Source of the DNA: Pilibacter termitis
Lineage (GTDB): Bacteria > Bacillota > Bacilli > Lactobacillales > Streptococcaceae
Length of the DNA: 64,000 nt
Assembly: GCF_900167335.1 (NCBI RefSeq)
Contig: NZ_FUXI01000007.1
Location: forward strand, 1 to 64,000
Direction: 5' to 3'
This document shows positions 45,016 through 54,197 of the stretch, piece after piece (position 1 is the first letter of the stretch; every line of letters starts with the position of its first letter). A program made the position numbers and the translations under genes. The notes beneath the pieces were generated by a model. The model worked only from the letters and a program-made list of their open reading frames with translations. It was not told the DNA's origin and did not search any database.

Positions 45016-45085
45016 AACAAATCCTCAAAGTAAGTTTCACGCATCCACCACTGTGGAACTTGCTTTGAGGATTTGTTGTTTTATT
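45016..45085 (+). terminator. long hairpin terminator
   Basis: CAAATCCTCAAAG pairs with CTTTGAGGATTTG, continued by GTTTCAC/GTGGAAC with minor mismatches; TTGTTTTATTT follows. Probably ends the rbsK-ECF-hydrolase operon. Confidence 0.75.
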
Positions 45086-45171
45086 TAGAACAGGATTTTC
45101 CTCCCCCATTGCATTCCCAAAAATTCTCCGTTATAATAGAAAAAATCCCCACATCAAGAAAGAGGTTTCAG

Positions 45172-46143
45172 ATGAAAAAAATTTATCCAGAAAAATTAGA
45201 AGTTGGCGATGAGATTCGAGTGGTGAGTCCGTCTAGTTCGATTGCGAGAATCGGGGGAATGAAAGTTAATTTTCCAGCGAAAGAGCGTTTGGAGGCGTTT
45301 GGCTTTACGGTGACATTTGGCGAATATCTTGAAGAAGATGACTTAGTACATTCTTCTACGATTGAAAGCAGAGTGAAAGATTTGCACAATGCGTTTTTGG
45401 ATAAAAATGTCAAAATGGTGCTAGTAGTGATTGGCGGGTTTAATTGTAACGAGATTTTGCCTTATTTGGACTTTGATTTGATACGAAACAATCCGAAAAT
45501 TATTTGTGGCTATTCGGACACGACCGCTCTGCTCAATGCGATTTTTGTGAAAACGGGACTTGTGACTTACTATGGCCCGAGCTATTCCAGTTTCAAGATG
45601 AATGGTTTGCAGGAATACCAAAGTGAAATGTGGTTACGTGCAGTGCAAAATACAAGTTATTCCCTAGAAAAAAGTGAAAAATGGAGTAGTGACAATTGGT
45701 TTATTCCGTTAATTCCAAGGGAATACTATGCGACAGAGTGGAAAGTTTATCAGAGTGGCAAGACGTGTGGCGAGATCATTGGCGGGGAAATCACGACATT
45801 TGCTCTTTTGCAAGGAACGGAGTATCAGCCGACAACGAAAAATCCTGTGCTATTTTTGGAGCTTGCCGAGGAGGACACCTATCACGACTTCAATCGAATG
45901 TTAAGTTCGATTTTGCAAATATATCCAAAACCAAAAGCATTGATGATTGGTCGGTTTCCGAAACCGACAGGTATGAGCGAAGAATTACTTTTGTTTATTC
46001 TTGCAAAATACCCTATTTTAAAAGAAATACCTGTAATGTATGATTTAGACTTTGGTCACACTCAGCCGATTTTCACGTTTGAAATCGGTGCGGAAATTGA
46101 GATTGATACTCAAGCAGGAAAATTAAAAATACAAGAAAAATAA
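45172..46143 (+). CDS. S66 family carboxypeptidase (LdcA/MccF-like)
   Basis: About 323 residues from ATG 45172, with AAAGAGG nine bases upstream; the longer open frame overlaps the preceding terminator. Serine nucleophile in CGYSDTT near 110, glycine-rich VVIGGFNCNEILPYLDF near 85, and catalytic Glu and His near 230 and 300 (GHTQP). Family members are LD-carboxypeptidases that trim muropeptides, or MccF enzymes that inactivate microcin C-like peptide-nucleotides. The YATEWKV insertion and size are closer to MccF-type members. Single-gene unit with its own terminator. Confidence 0.88.
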   Translation: MKKIYPEKLEVGDEIRVVSPSSSIARIGGMKVNFPAKERLEAFGFTVTFGEYLEEDDLVHSSTIESRVKDLHNAFLDKNVKMVLVVIGGFNCNEILPYLDFDLIRNNPKIICGYSDTTALLNAIFVKTGLVTYYGPSYSSFKMNGLQEYQSEMWLRAVQNTSYSLEKSEKWSSDNWFIPLIPREYYATEWKVYQSGKTCGEIIGGEITTFALLQGTEYQPTTKNPVLFLELAEEDTYHDFNRMLSSILQIYPKPKALMIGRFPKPTGMSEELLLFILAKYPILKEIPVMYDLDFGHTQPIFTFEIGAEIEIDTQAGKLKIQEK

Positions 46144-46189
46144 AAGAACCTATGAGAATGCGGAATTACATTCTCGTAGGTTCTTTTTC
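46142..46189 (+). terminator. terminator after the S66 gene
   Basis: AAAAGAACCTA(T)GAGAATG pairs with CATTCTC(G)TAGGTTCTTTT, then T-rich. Confidence 0.88.
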
Positions 46190-46223
46190 TAATTCTTAAT
46201 AAAGCATAAGAAAAGTTAAGATT

Positions 46224-46259
46224 TTGATAATAATTTATCAAAAAAATTTTGTTATAGTG
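46224..46259 (+). promoter_or_regulatory. promoter with palindrome, ABC transporter operon
   Basis: TTGATAATAATTTATCAA at 46224-46241 is an 18-bp inverted repeat; TATAGT follows at about 46254-46259. TTGATA could serve as -35 with long spacing, so the palindrome is a possible operator. Confidence 0.45.
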
Positions 46260-46306
46260 AACACATAGCTTGAAAACGAGTGAAAAATAGCGAATGGAGA
46301 AAGAAA

Positions 46307-46993
46307 ATGATAGACGTAAAAGGTATTAGCAAGAGTTTTGGAAAAGGAGCCAACAGGTTTTATGCGTTGAGAAGTGTGAGTTTTAAAGCGGAGTCAGGAG
46401 AAAGTATTGCGATTATAGGGAAAAGTGGAAGTGGAAAATCGACACTTATTCACGCAATTAGCGGGCTTGAAAAAGCAGACAGCGGCAGTGTATTTGTCGA
46501 AGGCGTGGATATTTTAAAACTAAACGAAAAAGAAACAGATAAATTTCGTGCGGAAAAACTCGGGTTTGTTTTCCAGCAATTTTTTGTGCAAGGAGACGAG
46601 ACGGCATATGACAATATCTCGCTTTCGCTTGAGATTAATAACGCAAAATCTAGCGAGCGAACAACGCTCATTCGTCAGGCACTTTCGCAAGTAGGGCTTG
46701 AGGGCAAGGAAAAAAGTTTGGCGAGAGATTTGAGTGGAGGAGAAAAACAACGTTTGGCGATTGCAAGAGCAATTGTTAACAACCCGAAAATCTTAATTGC
46801 AGACGAACCAACGGGAAATTTAGACAGTCAGACAGGTGCGGAAATTGAGCAATTGCTTTTTGAGTTAAATCAAAAAGGCACAACGCTTATGATTGTTACA
46901 CATGATAATGAGTTAGCGGAAAAATGTGATATGCAGATTACGATTAAAGACGGAGAAGTGCAAAACGTGAAAAGAAGAGGAGTATCAGCATGA
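46307..46993 (+). CDS. ABC transporter ATPase, MacB/LolD type
   Basis: 228 residues from ATG 46307, GGAG eight bases upstream. Walker A GKSGSGKST, Q-loop FVFQQFF, signature LSGGEKQR, Walker B ILIADEPTGNLD and H-loop VTHD are all present, the pattern of MacB-class mechanotransmission ATPases. Overlaps the permease gene by ATGA, so the two make one complex. Substrate unknown; relatives export peptides or relieve envelope stress. Confidence 0.93.
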   Translation: MIDVKGISKSFGKGANRFYALRSVSFKAESGESIAIIGKSGSGKSTLIHAISGLEKADSGSVFVEGVDILKLNEKETDKFRAEKLGFVFQQFFVQGDETAYDNISLSLEINNAKSSERTTLIRQALSQVGLEGKEKSLARDLSGGEKQRLAIARAIVNNPKILIADEPTGNLDSQTGAEIEQLLFELNQKGTTLMIVTHDNELAEKCDMQITIKDGEVQNVKRRGVSA

Positions 46994-48309
46994 AAAAGAC
47001 GGATATTTTAAAACGTGCAGTGAAAAATATAAAAAAATCAAAGCGTAGAACAATTTTAACAGCGATGAGTATTTCAGTTGGAGCATTTACCATTTGTCTG
47101 GCACTTGCAGCGGGAGGTGGGGCAAATGAATATATTTACAATGTGGCGGAAAAAGTTTCGGCGATAAATGAAATGACGATTACAAAATTTGGGAATATGT
47201 TTGAATCAAATGACGAACTAAGGGACACGCCAACTGAAGAAGAACCAGATTTGTCTACTTATACGATTTCCAAAAAGGAACTAGAGCAAATAAAGAAAAT
47301 CGAAGGTGTGGCGAAAGCCGAGGAGGATTTTTACATTCAGGCAAATGCGATTTATCAAGGCGAAACACCTGAGGGGACGACAAAAACAGCAGAAATTCAT
47401 ACATCAATCAATCCAGCAAAACTCCAAATTATTGCTGGTGAAATCAAGAACAATACAATCGGGAAAAATGAAATAGTTTTACCAAAAGTGTATTGTAAAC
47501 CGCTAGGTTTCTCCTCTGCAAAAGATGCCGTTGGCAAAGAAGTTACGCTTGAGCTGTATGATTATAGTAAGGAAGATACACCTGCCCTAAAAAGTGAGAT
47601 GGATCTAAAAACTGTAAAAGTGAAGATGAAAATTATTGCAGTAGAAGAAAGTCAAGATTCCGTTGTGAGTGGTGTTCAGGAAGTGAAAATAGGTGCAGCA
47701 AGTGTTCCAACGTTGAAACAATACGATTTTCCAGAGTCGAAAAACGGGGAAGAATACTGCCATTCCGTTCAAGTCTTGACAAAAGAAAGTGATGAAACAA
47801 GCGTTCAAGCAGTCAAAGATAAGATTTTGGATACGGTAAAAGGCTCTGGCACTCAAACGTTTTATGATACAAGCAAAACGATGAAAAACGCAATTCTTGT
47901 CGCACAAGCAGGGTTAATCGGTTTTGGGTTGCTTGCACTTTTAGCCTCTGTTTTTGGCATTATCAACACGCAATATATCAGCGTATTAGAGCGTACTCGT
48001 CAAATTGGGATTATGAAATCTCTAGGTATGAGCAAACGAGATGTTTCCGCTCTTTTCCGCTATGAAGCAGCGAGCATTGGTTTTCTTGGCAGTATGATTG
48101 GTATTTTCATTGCCTTTTTGGCAACATTGTTCAATCCAATAATTTCAAGCACGTTAAATTTGCCAAAAGGCATTTCCATTTTACAAATGAAATTATTACC
48201 AAACCTCATCTTAGTCCTTTCGCTCATGCTTATTGCTGTTTTAGCAGGATATTTCCCAGCAAGAAAAGCAGCAAGACTTGACCCGGTAAAAGCATTAAAG
48301 ACAGAATAA
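46990..48309 (+). CDS. ABC transporter permease, MacB/FtsX type
   Basis: 439 residues. One N-terminal membrane segment (about 20-42), a large extracellular MacB-like domain (about 45-300), then three membrane segments to the C-terminus, the FtsX topology. The cytosolic coupling segment ERTRQIGIMKSLGMSKRDV near 335 is typical. With the preceding ATPase it forms a four-TM type VII transporter. Followed by a terminator. Confidence 0.92.
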   Translation: MKKTDILKRAVKNIKKSKRRTILTAMSISVGAFTICLALAAGGGANEYIYNVAEKVSAINEMTITKFGNMFESNDELRDTPTEEEPDLSTYTISKKELEQIKKIEGVAKAEEDFYIQANAIYQGETPEGTTKTAEIHTSINPAKLQIIAGEIKNNTIGKNEIVLPKVYCKPLGFSSAKDAVGKEVTLELYDYSKEDTPALKSEMDLKTVKVKMKIIAVEESQDSVVSGVQEVKIGAASVPTLKQYDFPESKNGEEYCHSVQVLTKESDETSVQAVKDKILDTVKGSGTQTFYDTSKTMKNAILVAQAGLIGFGLLALLASVFGIINTQYISVLERTRQIGIMKSLGMSKRDVSALFRYEAASIGFLGSMIGIFIAFLATLFNPIISSTLNLPKGISILQMKLLPNLILVLSLMLIAVLAGYFPARKAARLDPVKALKTE

Positions 48310-48311
48310 GG

Positions 48312-48344
48312 GAAAAATCGCAGAAAAAACTCTGCGATTTTTTT
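48312..48344 (+). terminator. terminator after the MacB-like permease
   Basis: AAAATCGCAGA pairs with TCTGCGATTTT, followed by T-rich sequence. Confidence 0.9.
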
Positions 48345-48356
48345 GTTTTTCCAACC

Positions 48357-48419
48357 TTACAAAACTGTAAGTTTCCAATCAAATTTGTAAGCTGACTTTA
48401 TGAAAAAAAGGTCTATAAT
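48357..48419 (+). promoter_or_regulatory. BceR-type operator and promoter of the BceAB-like operon
   Basis: TTACA-AAAC-TGTAA at 48357-48370 matches the TNACA-N4-TGTAA box of BceR/YxdJ-type response regulators exactly. TATAAT lies at 48414-48419, with a weak GCTGAC 17 bp upstream. The first family B repeat starts six bases after the -10, so the transcript begins within or just before it. Confidence 0.7.
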
Positions 48420-48424
48420 AAAAA

Positions 48425-48853
48425 GAAAAGCGAAGAGGGGCGTTTTGAAGTTTGCAACAGTGAGCCACAGCATTTACTTGCTGGAAACGCAGTTTCCAGT
48501 GCTGTTGTGAACAGTTGCCAAACTTCAGCCCCTCGTAGCTAGACAAAGAAAAGCGGAGAGGGGCGGTCAGGAGATTGTCGCAGAGAGCCATGCCATTTAC
48601 TTGCCTGAAGCAGAGCTTCAGGTGGCATTGCGAACAGCGACCAAGCCCCTGCCCCTCGCAGCTAGACAAAGAAAAGCGAAATGGTGCGTTTTGGAGTTTG
48701 TAACAGTGAACACTGTCGTTTATTTACTGCTACACTTCGTTTCGCATACAGTCTTTCTAAGAATCAAAGATTCTTGAAAGACTAGCATTGAAGCGTTAGC
48801 TTCAAGCGACATTGTGAACAGTTGCCAAACTCCAGCACCATGCAGCTAGACAA
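48425..48853 (+). repeat. family B array of three in the 5' UTR of the BceA-like gene
   Basis: 48425-48546 (TGAAG type, third stem ACAGCA/TGCTGT), 48548-48669 (CAGGAG type), and 48671-48853 (outer stem ATGGTGC/GCACCAT, with an extended apical module containing AGTCTTTC/GAAAGACT). All lie between the -10 at 48414 and ATG 48873. Confidence 0.9.
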
Positions 48854-48872
48854 AAAAATAAGGAGACTCATC

Positions 48873-49634
48873 ATGTCATTTGTAAAAGTAAATCATGTAA
48901 AAAAACAATATCAAACAAAATTTAGTGCAACAACGGTGCAAGCGTTGAAAGATGTGCATTTTGAAGTAGAAAAAGGCGAGTTTATTTCGATTATGGGCGA
49001 AAGTGGTTCAGGGAAAAGTACGCTATTGAACATTTTGGCAACGCTAGATGTCGCAACAGAGGGCGAAGTTTTACTTGACGGCAAAGATCTTGCCAATATC
49101 CCAGAGGGCAAACTTGCAGCGTTTCGTCGTGACCATTTAGGGTTTGTTTTCCAAGATTTCAACTTGCTTGATACGTTTACCGTTCGAGACAATATTTATT
49201 TACCGCTTGTTTTGGCGAAACAAAAATTGTCAATTATGGAAGAGAGAATCAAGCCTTTAGCAAAACAATTAGCGATTGAGGAATTGCTTGAAAAACATCC
49301 GTTTGAGCTTTCTGGTGGACAAAAACAACGTGTAGCAATTGCTCGTGCGTTAATTACACAACCAGAAATCGTGCTTGCAGATGAGCCAACTGGAGCGTTA
49401 GACTCCAAAAACTCTGAAGAAGTGCTAGAGATGTTTGAGCGAATCAATGCAGAAGGGCAAACACTTCTTATGGTAACGCACTCTGCACTTGCCGCAAGTC
49501 GTAGCTCACGTGTGCTTTTTATCAAAGACGGACGTGTATTTCACCAACTTTATCGTGCAGGAAAAAGTCATGAAGAATTTTTCAACATGATTAGCAATAC
49601 TATGACCAATTTACTAAGCACAAGAGGGGAGTAA
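48873..49634 (+). CDS. BceA/YxdL-type ABC transporter ATPase
   Basis: 253 residues from ATG 48873 with AAGGAGA upstream. Walker A GESGSGKST, Q-loop FVFQDFN, signature LSGGQKQR, Walker B IVLADEPTGALD, H-loop VTHS. Together with the 640-residue permease next door this is a BceAB-type peptide-antibiotic sensing and resistance exporter. An exact BceR-type box lies in its promoter, but the histidine kinase and response regulator genes are not in the window. The leader contains three family B hairpins. Confidence 0.92.
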   Translation: MSFVKVNHVKKQYQTKFSATTVQALKDVHFEVEKGEFISIMGESGSGKSTLLNILATLDVATEGEVLLDGKDLANIPEGKLAAFRRDHLGFVFQDFNLLDTFTVRDNIYLPLVLAKQKLSIMEERIKPLAKQLAIEELLEKHPFELSGGQKQRVAIARALITQPEIVLADEPTGALDSKNSEEVLEMFERINAEGQTLLMVTHSALAASRSSRVLFIKDGRVFHQLYRAGKSHEEFFNMISNTMTNLLSTRGE

Positions 49635-49638
49635 GAAA

Positions 49639-51561
49639 ATGCTATTTGCAAAATTAGCGAGCCAAAGTGTTCGTAAAAATAAAATGGAATATTATCCATT
49701 TATCTTCGGTGTGATTGTGACATTTGTATTAAATACAATCGTGCAACTCATCATGAACAATCCCGCACTTGACAAGATGAAAGGAGCAGAAACGCTCAAG
49801 ACACTTTTAAGTTTTGGGAATGTTGTCATCGTGATTTTTACCGTTGTCTTTGTTTTATACGCTCATTCTTTTGTGGCGAAAAAACGTAAGAAAGAGTTTG
49901 GATTATATAGCGTTCTCGGCATGAGCAAACGAGATTTGCGGAAGTATCTTCTTTTACAAGCAATGTTCATTTTTGCGATTTCCATTGTTATTGGCTTAAT
50001 CGTAGGGCTTGTATTTTCAAAAGCGATGTTTCTTGTTTTGGTGAAATTGCTCGGGGAAAGTAATTTTGGCTTACACTTAGAAATCTCCGTCATTTTGAAA
50101 CTCGTGATAGAATTTTTCATTTTGTTTTTATTGATTTATCTCGTTGACGTGTGGGATGTGCAACGCACGAAGTCAATTGATTTATTAAAATCTGAGAGCA
50201 TTGGAGAAAAAGAACCGAAAGGTCGTCTTGTGATTAGTTTGATTGGTGTTGTTATGCTAATTGTCGCTTACTCAATGACTTTGCAAATTAGTAACCCAAT
50301 TTCAGCATTGTTCAAATTTTTCCTTGCGGTGATTTTGGTTATTGTTTCAACCTATATTCTCTACATTGCAGGAAGTATCACAATTTTAAAATTGATGAAG
50401 AAAAACAAACGATTTTTCTATCAACCAAAACATTTCATTTCCGTTTCAGGCATGATTTTCCGCATGAAACAAAACGGAGTAGGGCTTGCCAATATTGCGA
50501 TTCTAACGACGATGACGTTGGTGACATTTGTGACAACCGTAGCACTTTATGCAGGAAAAGAAGTAGTGATTCGTGAAATGGCACCAAGAGAATACGTGGT
50601 GAATGTTCTTTCAGGCAGTGAAGAAGAAAAGAAATTAAATGATTTAATGAGCAATCCTGATATAAAAGTAAAAAACAAAGTGACGTATGAAGTTTTCGGA
50701 AGTTATACAGGTACGTTTGAAGGGGATGTTTTCAGTAATACCGCTCGCTCAACCAATCTTTCCATGTTGAGTTTTATGACAATAGAAGAGTATGAAAAAT
50801 TGACAGGAAAAAATGAAAGTCTAAATGCTGGCGAGGCTCTTCTTTTTGACCAGACAGGAAAATTTAAAGGCAAAACTTTCTATGTGAACAAGCAGAAATT
50901 TGATGTGAAAGTTGTAGATGAAGTGGCAAATATGGAACGATTGCCAGATTTTGCTCATCCTTTTTACATGATTGTCAAAGACAAGGCTGAGATTGAGAAG
51001 ATAAGTGCAGATTTGAATAAAGTGCAAAAAGAGGGCGGCAATTTCAGTGAGAACGTGTTGTTTGATATTTCTGCGAGTGACAAACAACGTACTTCTTTTG
51101 ACAAAGAATTGGTCAAAGAACTTGGAGGAATGGCACGTGTCAAATCAGAAATGGAATCTGCGTACAAATTTTTAACAGGTGGATTCTTATTTATCGGCGT
51201 GTTATTCGGATTTAGCTTTATTTTGGCGACAGGTTTGATTATTTATTACAAGCAAATCACAGAGGGCATGGCAGATCAAAAACGCTTTGATATTCTGCAA
51301 AAAGTTGGCATGAGTCATAAAGAAGTCAAGCAAACAATTAACGGGCAAATTATCTGGGTGTTTGCATTGCCGATTGCTACGGCGGTAGTTCATTTATTGG
51401 TTGCCTTGCCATTTATTTACAGTATGATTGGTTTGTTCAATTTGAACAAATGGAGTGTTATTTTACCAACAGCGGTAGGCGTTGTTGTAATTATTAGCTT
51501 GATTTACTATGTCATTTATACAAAAACTTCAAAAGTTTATTACAAGCTAGTAGAAAGATAA
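49639..51561 (+). CDS. BceB/YxdM-type ABC permease
   Basis: 640 residues with the ten-segment BceB layout: four N-terminal membrane segments paired with FtsX core (SVLGMSKRDLRKYLLLQ near 95), further segments to about 310, a large extracellular domain about 320-510, and three final segments. The extracellular domain binds peptide antibiotic or its lipid target in the family. Starts five bases after the ATPase stop. Substrate unknown; the YxeA-like gene downstream matches the YxdLM branch, which responds to cationic peptides such as LL-37 in B. subtilis. Confidence 0.92.
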   Translation: MLFAKLASQSVRKNKMEYYPFIFGVIVTFVLNTIVQLIMNNPALDKMKGAETLKTLLSFGNVVIVIFTVVFVLYAHSFVAKKRKKEFGLYSVLGMSKRDLRKYLLLQAMFIFAISIVIGLIVGLVFSKAMFLVLVKLLGESNFGLHLEISVILKLVIEFFILFLLIYLVDVWDVQRTKSIDLLKSESIGEKEPKGRLVISLIGVVMLIVAYSMTLQISNPISALFKFFLAVILVIVSTYILYIAGSITILKLMKKNKRFFYQPKHFISVSGMIFRMKQNGVGLANIAILTTMTLVTFVTTVALYAGKEVVIREMAPREYVVNVLSGSEEEKKLNDLMSNPDIKVKNKVTYEVFGSYTGTFEGDVFSNTARSTNLSMLSFMTIEEYEKLTGKNESLNAGEALLFDQTGKFKGKTFYVNKQKFDVKVVDEVANMERLPDFAHPFYMIVKDKAEIEKISADLNKVQKEGGNFSENVLFDISASDKQRTSFDKELVKELGGMARVKSEMESAYKFLTGGFLFIGVLFGFSFILATGLIIYYKQITEGMADQKRFDILQKVGMSHKEVKQTINGQIIWVFALPIATAVVHLLVALPFIYSMIGLFNLNKWSVILPTAVGVVVIISLIYYVIYTKTSKVYYKLVER

Positions 51562-51617
51562 TTGTTGGGGAGAATGTTTGCAGATGAAGAGAAAACTAGA
51601 TTTTATGAGGTGATAGT

Positions 51618-51980
51618 ATGAAAGGGAAAATTATTTTTGCGTTACTCATTGTCGTAGCTCTCGTAGTAGCTGGCTATACATGGTATCAATCAGAATACGG
51701 CGGGGAAAACTATTATACGCAAATCGTTTCGACAGGTAAAAAAGAAGTTCAAAAAACGGATAGCGGGGAAAAATTCACTCGATATTTTTACAATCAAGCA
51801 GTTTTTAACAAAGACGGTAAAGAAATTCAAGCAGAATTTTCAAGTGTAGCCAACGCAGAACCGCTCAGAAAAAATGCCTATCTTGAAATTTTATACAACA
51901 AGAAAAAAGGCGTGATAAGCTGGCAAGAAGTAGAAGAAAAAGACGTACCAAAGCCTGCTATGGAAAAACTGAAAGAATAA
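51618..51980 (+). CDS. yxeA: YxeA-family (DUF1093) secreted protein
   Basis: 120 residues: an N-terminal hydrophobic segment (about 4-22, likely uncleaved anchor or signal) and a small beta-rich domain with GENYYTQI near 29 and RYFYNQAVFNKDGKE near 55, as in YxeA. B. subtilis has yxeA directly after yxdJKLM, so the same order here supports the assignment of the transporter. Function unknown. GAGGTGA precedes ATG 51618. Confidence 0.85.
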   Translation: MKGKIIFALLIVVALVVAGYTWYQSEYGGENYYTQIVSTGKKEVQKTDSGEKFTRYFYNQAVFNKDGKEIQAEFSSVANAEPLRKNAYLEILYNKKKGVISWQEVEEKDVPKPAMEKLKE

Positions 51981-52034
51981 GTGGACTCTAAAAACTCACG
52001 CTCACCTAAAATTGCTAGTTTTTAGAGGAGCCAA
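51980..52034. repeat. family A short element with internal deletion
   Basis: GGACTCTAAAAACTCACGCTCACC followed by TTTTTAGAGGAGCC; the right arm lacks part of the stem. Confidence 0.6.
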
Positions 52035-52050
52035 TATTTACCCTTAATCC

Positions 52051-52086
52051 AAAAAAATCGCAAGAAGGAGAACTTGCGATTTTTTT
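52051..52086 (+). terminator. terminator of the BceAB-like operon
   Basis: AAAAAATCGCAAG pairs with CTTGCGATTTTTT around AAGGAGAA. Confidence 0.9.
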
Positions 52087-52099
52087 GTTGTAAAAACGG

Positions 52100-52127
52100 T
52101 TGACAAAATCGGGAATTTTTTTATAAT
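52100..52127 (+). promoter_or_regulatory. eda-kdgK promoter
   Basis: TTGACA at 52100-52105, 16-bp spacer, TATAAT at 52122-52127: a near-consensus promoter. Two family B copies lie between it and ATG 52500, giving a leader of about 365 nt. Confidence 0.85.
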
Positions 52128-52173
52128 TTGTGTATAAATAGGAAATAGAGTTTCTTAATAAGAAACGAAAAGG

Positions 52174-52478
52174 AAAGCGGAGAAGTGCGTTTTGAAGTCT
52201 GTGGCAGTGAACCATGCCGTTTACTTGCTCGAAACTTAGTTTCGAGTGGCATTGTGAACAGCCACCAGACTTCAGCACTTCGTAGCTAGACAAAAGAAAA
52301 GCGAAATGGTGCGTTTTGGAGTTTGCAACAGTGAACACTGTCGTTTATTTACTGCTACACTTCGTTTCGCATACAGTCTTTCTAAGAATCAAAGATTCTT
52401 GAAAGACTAGCATTGAAGCGTTAGCTTCAAGCGGCATTGTGAACAGTTGCCAAACTCCAGCACCATGTAGCTAGACAA
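52174..52478 (+). repeat. family B pair in the eda leader
   Basis: 52174-52296 has outer stem GAAGTGC/GCACTTC and second stem TGAAGTCTGTGGC/GCCAC..CAGACTTCA. 52299-52478 has outer stem ATGGTGC/GCACCAT and the long apical module. Both stems are compensated relative to other copies. Confidence 0.9.
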
Positions 52479-52499
52479 AAGAAAAGCGAGGAAACAAGC

Positions 52500-53147
52500 A
52501 TGAAAAAAATGAACATTCTTTATCAATTAAGGTCAGCGGGAGTGATTGCGGTAGTGCGTGCGGATAGTGCGGAAGATGCAATCAAAGCAAGCGAGGCAAT
52601 TATCGAAGGAGGTCTTGCAGGAATCGAAGTAACTTACACCACACCAAATGCAAGCGAAGTCATTCGCACATTAGCGGAGAAATATAAAGAGAAAGACGAT
52701 GTAGTAATTGGTGCTGGAACGGTCTTGGACGAAGTTTCGACAATGGACGCAATTAATGCAGGAGCTGCATTTGTTGTGAGTCCTTGTTTTGATGAGGCGA
52801 GTGCGAAACTTTGCAACTTGTATCAAATTCCTTACCTTCCGGGGTGCTTAACACCGACAGAAATTCGTACAGCATTGACGTTTGGTGTGGATATTGTCAA
52901 ATTATTCCCGGGAAGTGCGTTTTCGCCAAGCTATGTCAAAAATCTAAAAGCTCCACTTCCGCATATTAACATTATGCCAACTGGCGGGGTAAGTCTTGAC
53001 AATATGCAAGATTGGTTTGATATGGGCGTAATTGCTGTTGGAATTGGTGGCGACTTACTTGCTCCTCTTGCCAATCGAGATTTCGCAGGTATCACTGAAA
53101 AAGCACGAGCTTACAAAGAGAAGTTTTTGTCTATTCAAAAGGGCTAG
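52500..53147 (+). CDS. eda: KDPG/KHG aldolase
   Basis: 215 residues. TIM-barrel class I aldolase: Schiff-base lysine in VKLFPGS near 138, catalytic Glu in GIEVTYTTP near 42, and PTGGVS near 160. Splits 2-keto-3-deoxy-6-phosphogluconate to pyruvate and glyceraldehyde-3-phosphate. GAGGA lies before ATG 52500. Next gene is KDG kinase, so the pair degrades uronate- or hexonate-derived 2-keto-3-deoxygluconate. Confidence 0.95.
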   Translation: MKKMNILYQLRSAGVIAVVRADSAEDAIKASEAIIEGGLAGIEVTYTTPNASEVIRTLAEKYKEKDDVVIGAGTVLDEVSTMDAINAGAAFVVSPCFDEASAKLCNLYQIPYLPGCLTPTEIRTALTFGVDIVKLFPGSAFSPSYVKNLKAPLPHINIMPTGGVSLDNMQDWFDMGVIAVGIGGDLLAPLANRDFAGITEKARAYKEKFLSIQKG

Positions 53148-53163
53148 GCAAAGGAGGAAAAAA

Positions 53164-54156
53164 ATGGCAAATATTGTAAGTTTTGGAGAAATTCTTCTTC
53201 GTCTTGCAAGCGAAAATCATACACGTTTTGGCAACGACAGCAAATTATCAGCGAACTTTGGCGGAAGCGAGATGAATGTCGGAGTGAGTTTGTCGCATTT
53301 TGGGCATAATGTACGTGTGGCATCTGTTTTGCCAAAAAATAGAATTGGCACAGCAGTAAAGCAGTTTCTTCATTCGCATGAAGTTTCAACAGAGTTCATT
53401 TGTGAGTCTGACGGCAGAATGGGAATTTATTTTGTAGAGGCTGGTGCAGGCAATCGTGGAGGCAATGTCATTTATGACCGTGCTTATTCCGTTTTTTCAC
53501 AAATAAAAGAATTTCCATTTGAACTAGCGGCATTATTGAAAGGGTGCGATTTACTTTTTGTCTCAGGAATCACCCCAGCATTGAGCGAAGAATTGCAAGA
53601 GATGACGCTATCTCTTTTGCAAACGGCGAAAAAAATGGGGGTGCGTGTGGCGTATGATAATAATTATCGTGAAAAACTTTGGTCAACTCGTGAAGCAGCT
53701 TTTGAAATGACGCGTAAAATTTTACCGTATGTTGATATTTTATCCGCAGGAATTTTAGATATTCGAGCGATTTTTCAGGATGAATCCATAGAAGATTTGG
53801 CGACAGGGTATGATTTGTTAACGGAAAAATATCCGAATATCCAAGCTATTTTTTCAACTAATCGTACAACACATTCCACAGAGGATTATGAATTGCAGGG
53901 GAATCTTTATGTAGAAGGCAAGTTGTACCAAACAGAAGTAGAGAAAATCGCCAATGCTATTGATCGAATTGGTGGCGGAGATGCTTATGCGGCAGGGATT
54001 TTACATGGTTTGATAAATGGCATGGAAAATCAAGAAACCGTCTCATTTGGTGTGGCGGCAACGGTATTAAAACATACGGTTTATGGCGATGTGAACCTCT
54101 TTTCAGAAGAAGAAGTGCTTGCGTTTATGAGAGGTGGCAAAGGAATTAAAAGGTAA
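53164..54156 (+). CDS. kdgK: 2-keto-3-deoxygluconate kinase (PfkB family)
   Basis: 330 residues from ATG 53164 with AAAGGAGG upstream; the longer frame starts inside eda. PfkB features: FGGSEMNVGVSLSHFG near 36-51 and DRIGGGDAYAAG with catalytic Asp near 270. Forms the KDPG substrate of the preceding aldolase. Sixteen bases after eda, same transcript, then a terminator. No uronate isomerase or dehydratase genes adjoin, so the upstream pathway must lie elsewhere. The IclR-type gene at 58998 is a candidate regulator. Confidence 0.92.
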   Translation: MANIVSFGEILLRLASENHTRFGNDSKLSANFGGSEMNVGVSLSHFGHNVRVASVLPKNRIGTAVKQFLHSHEVSTEFICESDGRMGIYFVEAGAGNRGGNVIYDRAYSVFSQIKEFPFELAALLKGCDLLFVSGITPALSEELQEMTLSLLQTAKKMGVRVAYDNNYREKLWSTREAAFEMTRKILPYVDILSAGILDIRAIFQDESIEDLATGYDLLTEKYPNIQAIFSTNRTTHSTEDYELQGNLYVEGKLYQTEVEKIANAIDRIGGGDAYAAGILHGLINGMENQETVSFGVAATVLKHTVYGDVNLFSEEEVLAFMRGGKGIKR

Positions 54157-54159
54157 GGC

Positions 54160-54197
54160 ATACAAGGTGTGGCGAAATGCTGTGCCTTGTTTTTTTA
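54160..54197 (+). terminator. eda-kdgK terminator
   Basis: ACAAGGTGTGGC pairs with GCTGTGCCTTGT (two G-T pairs), followed by T7. Confidence 0.8.
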
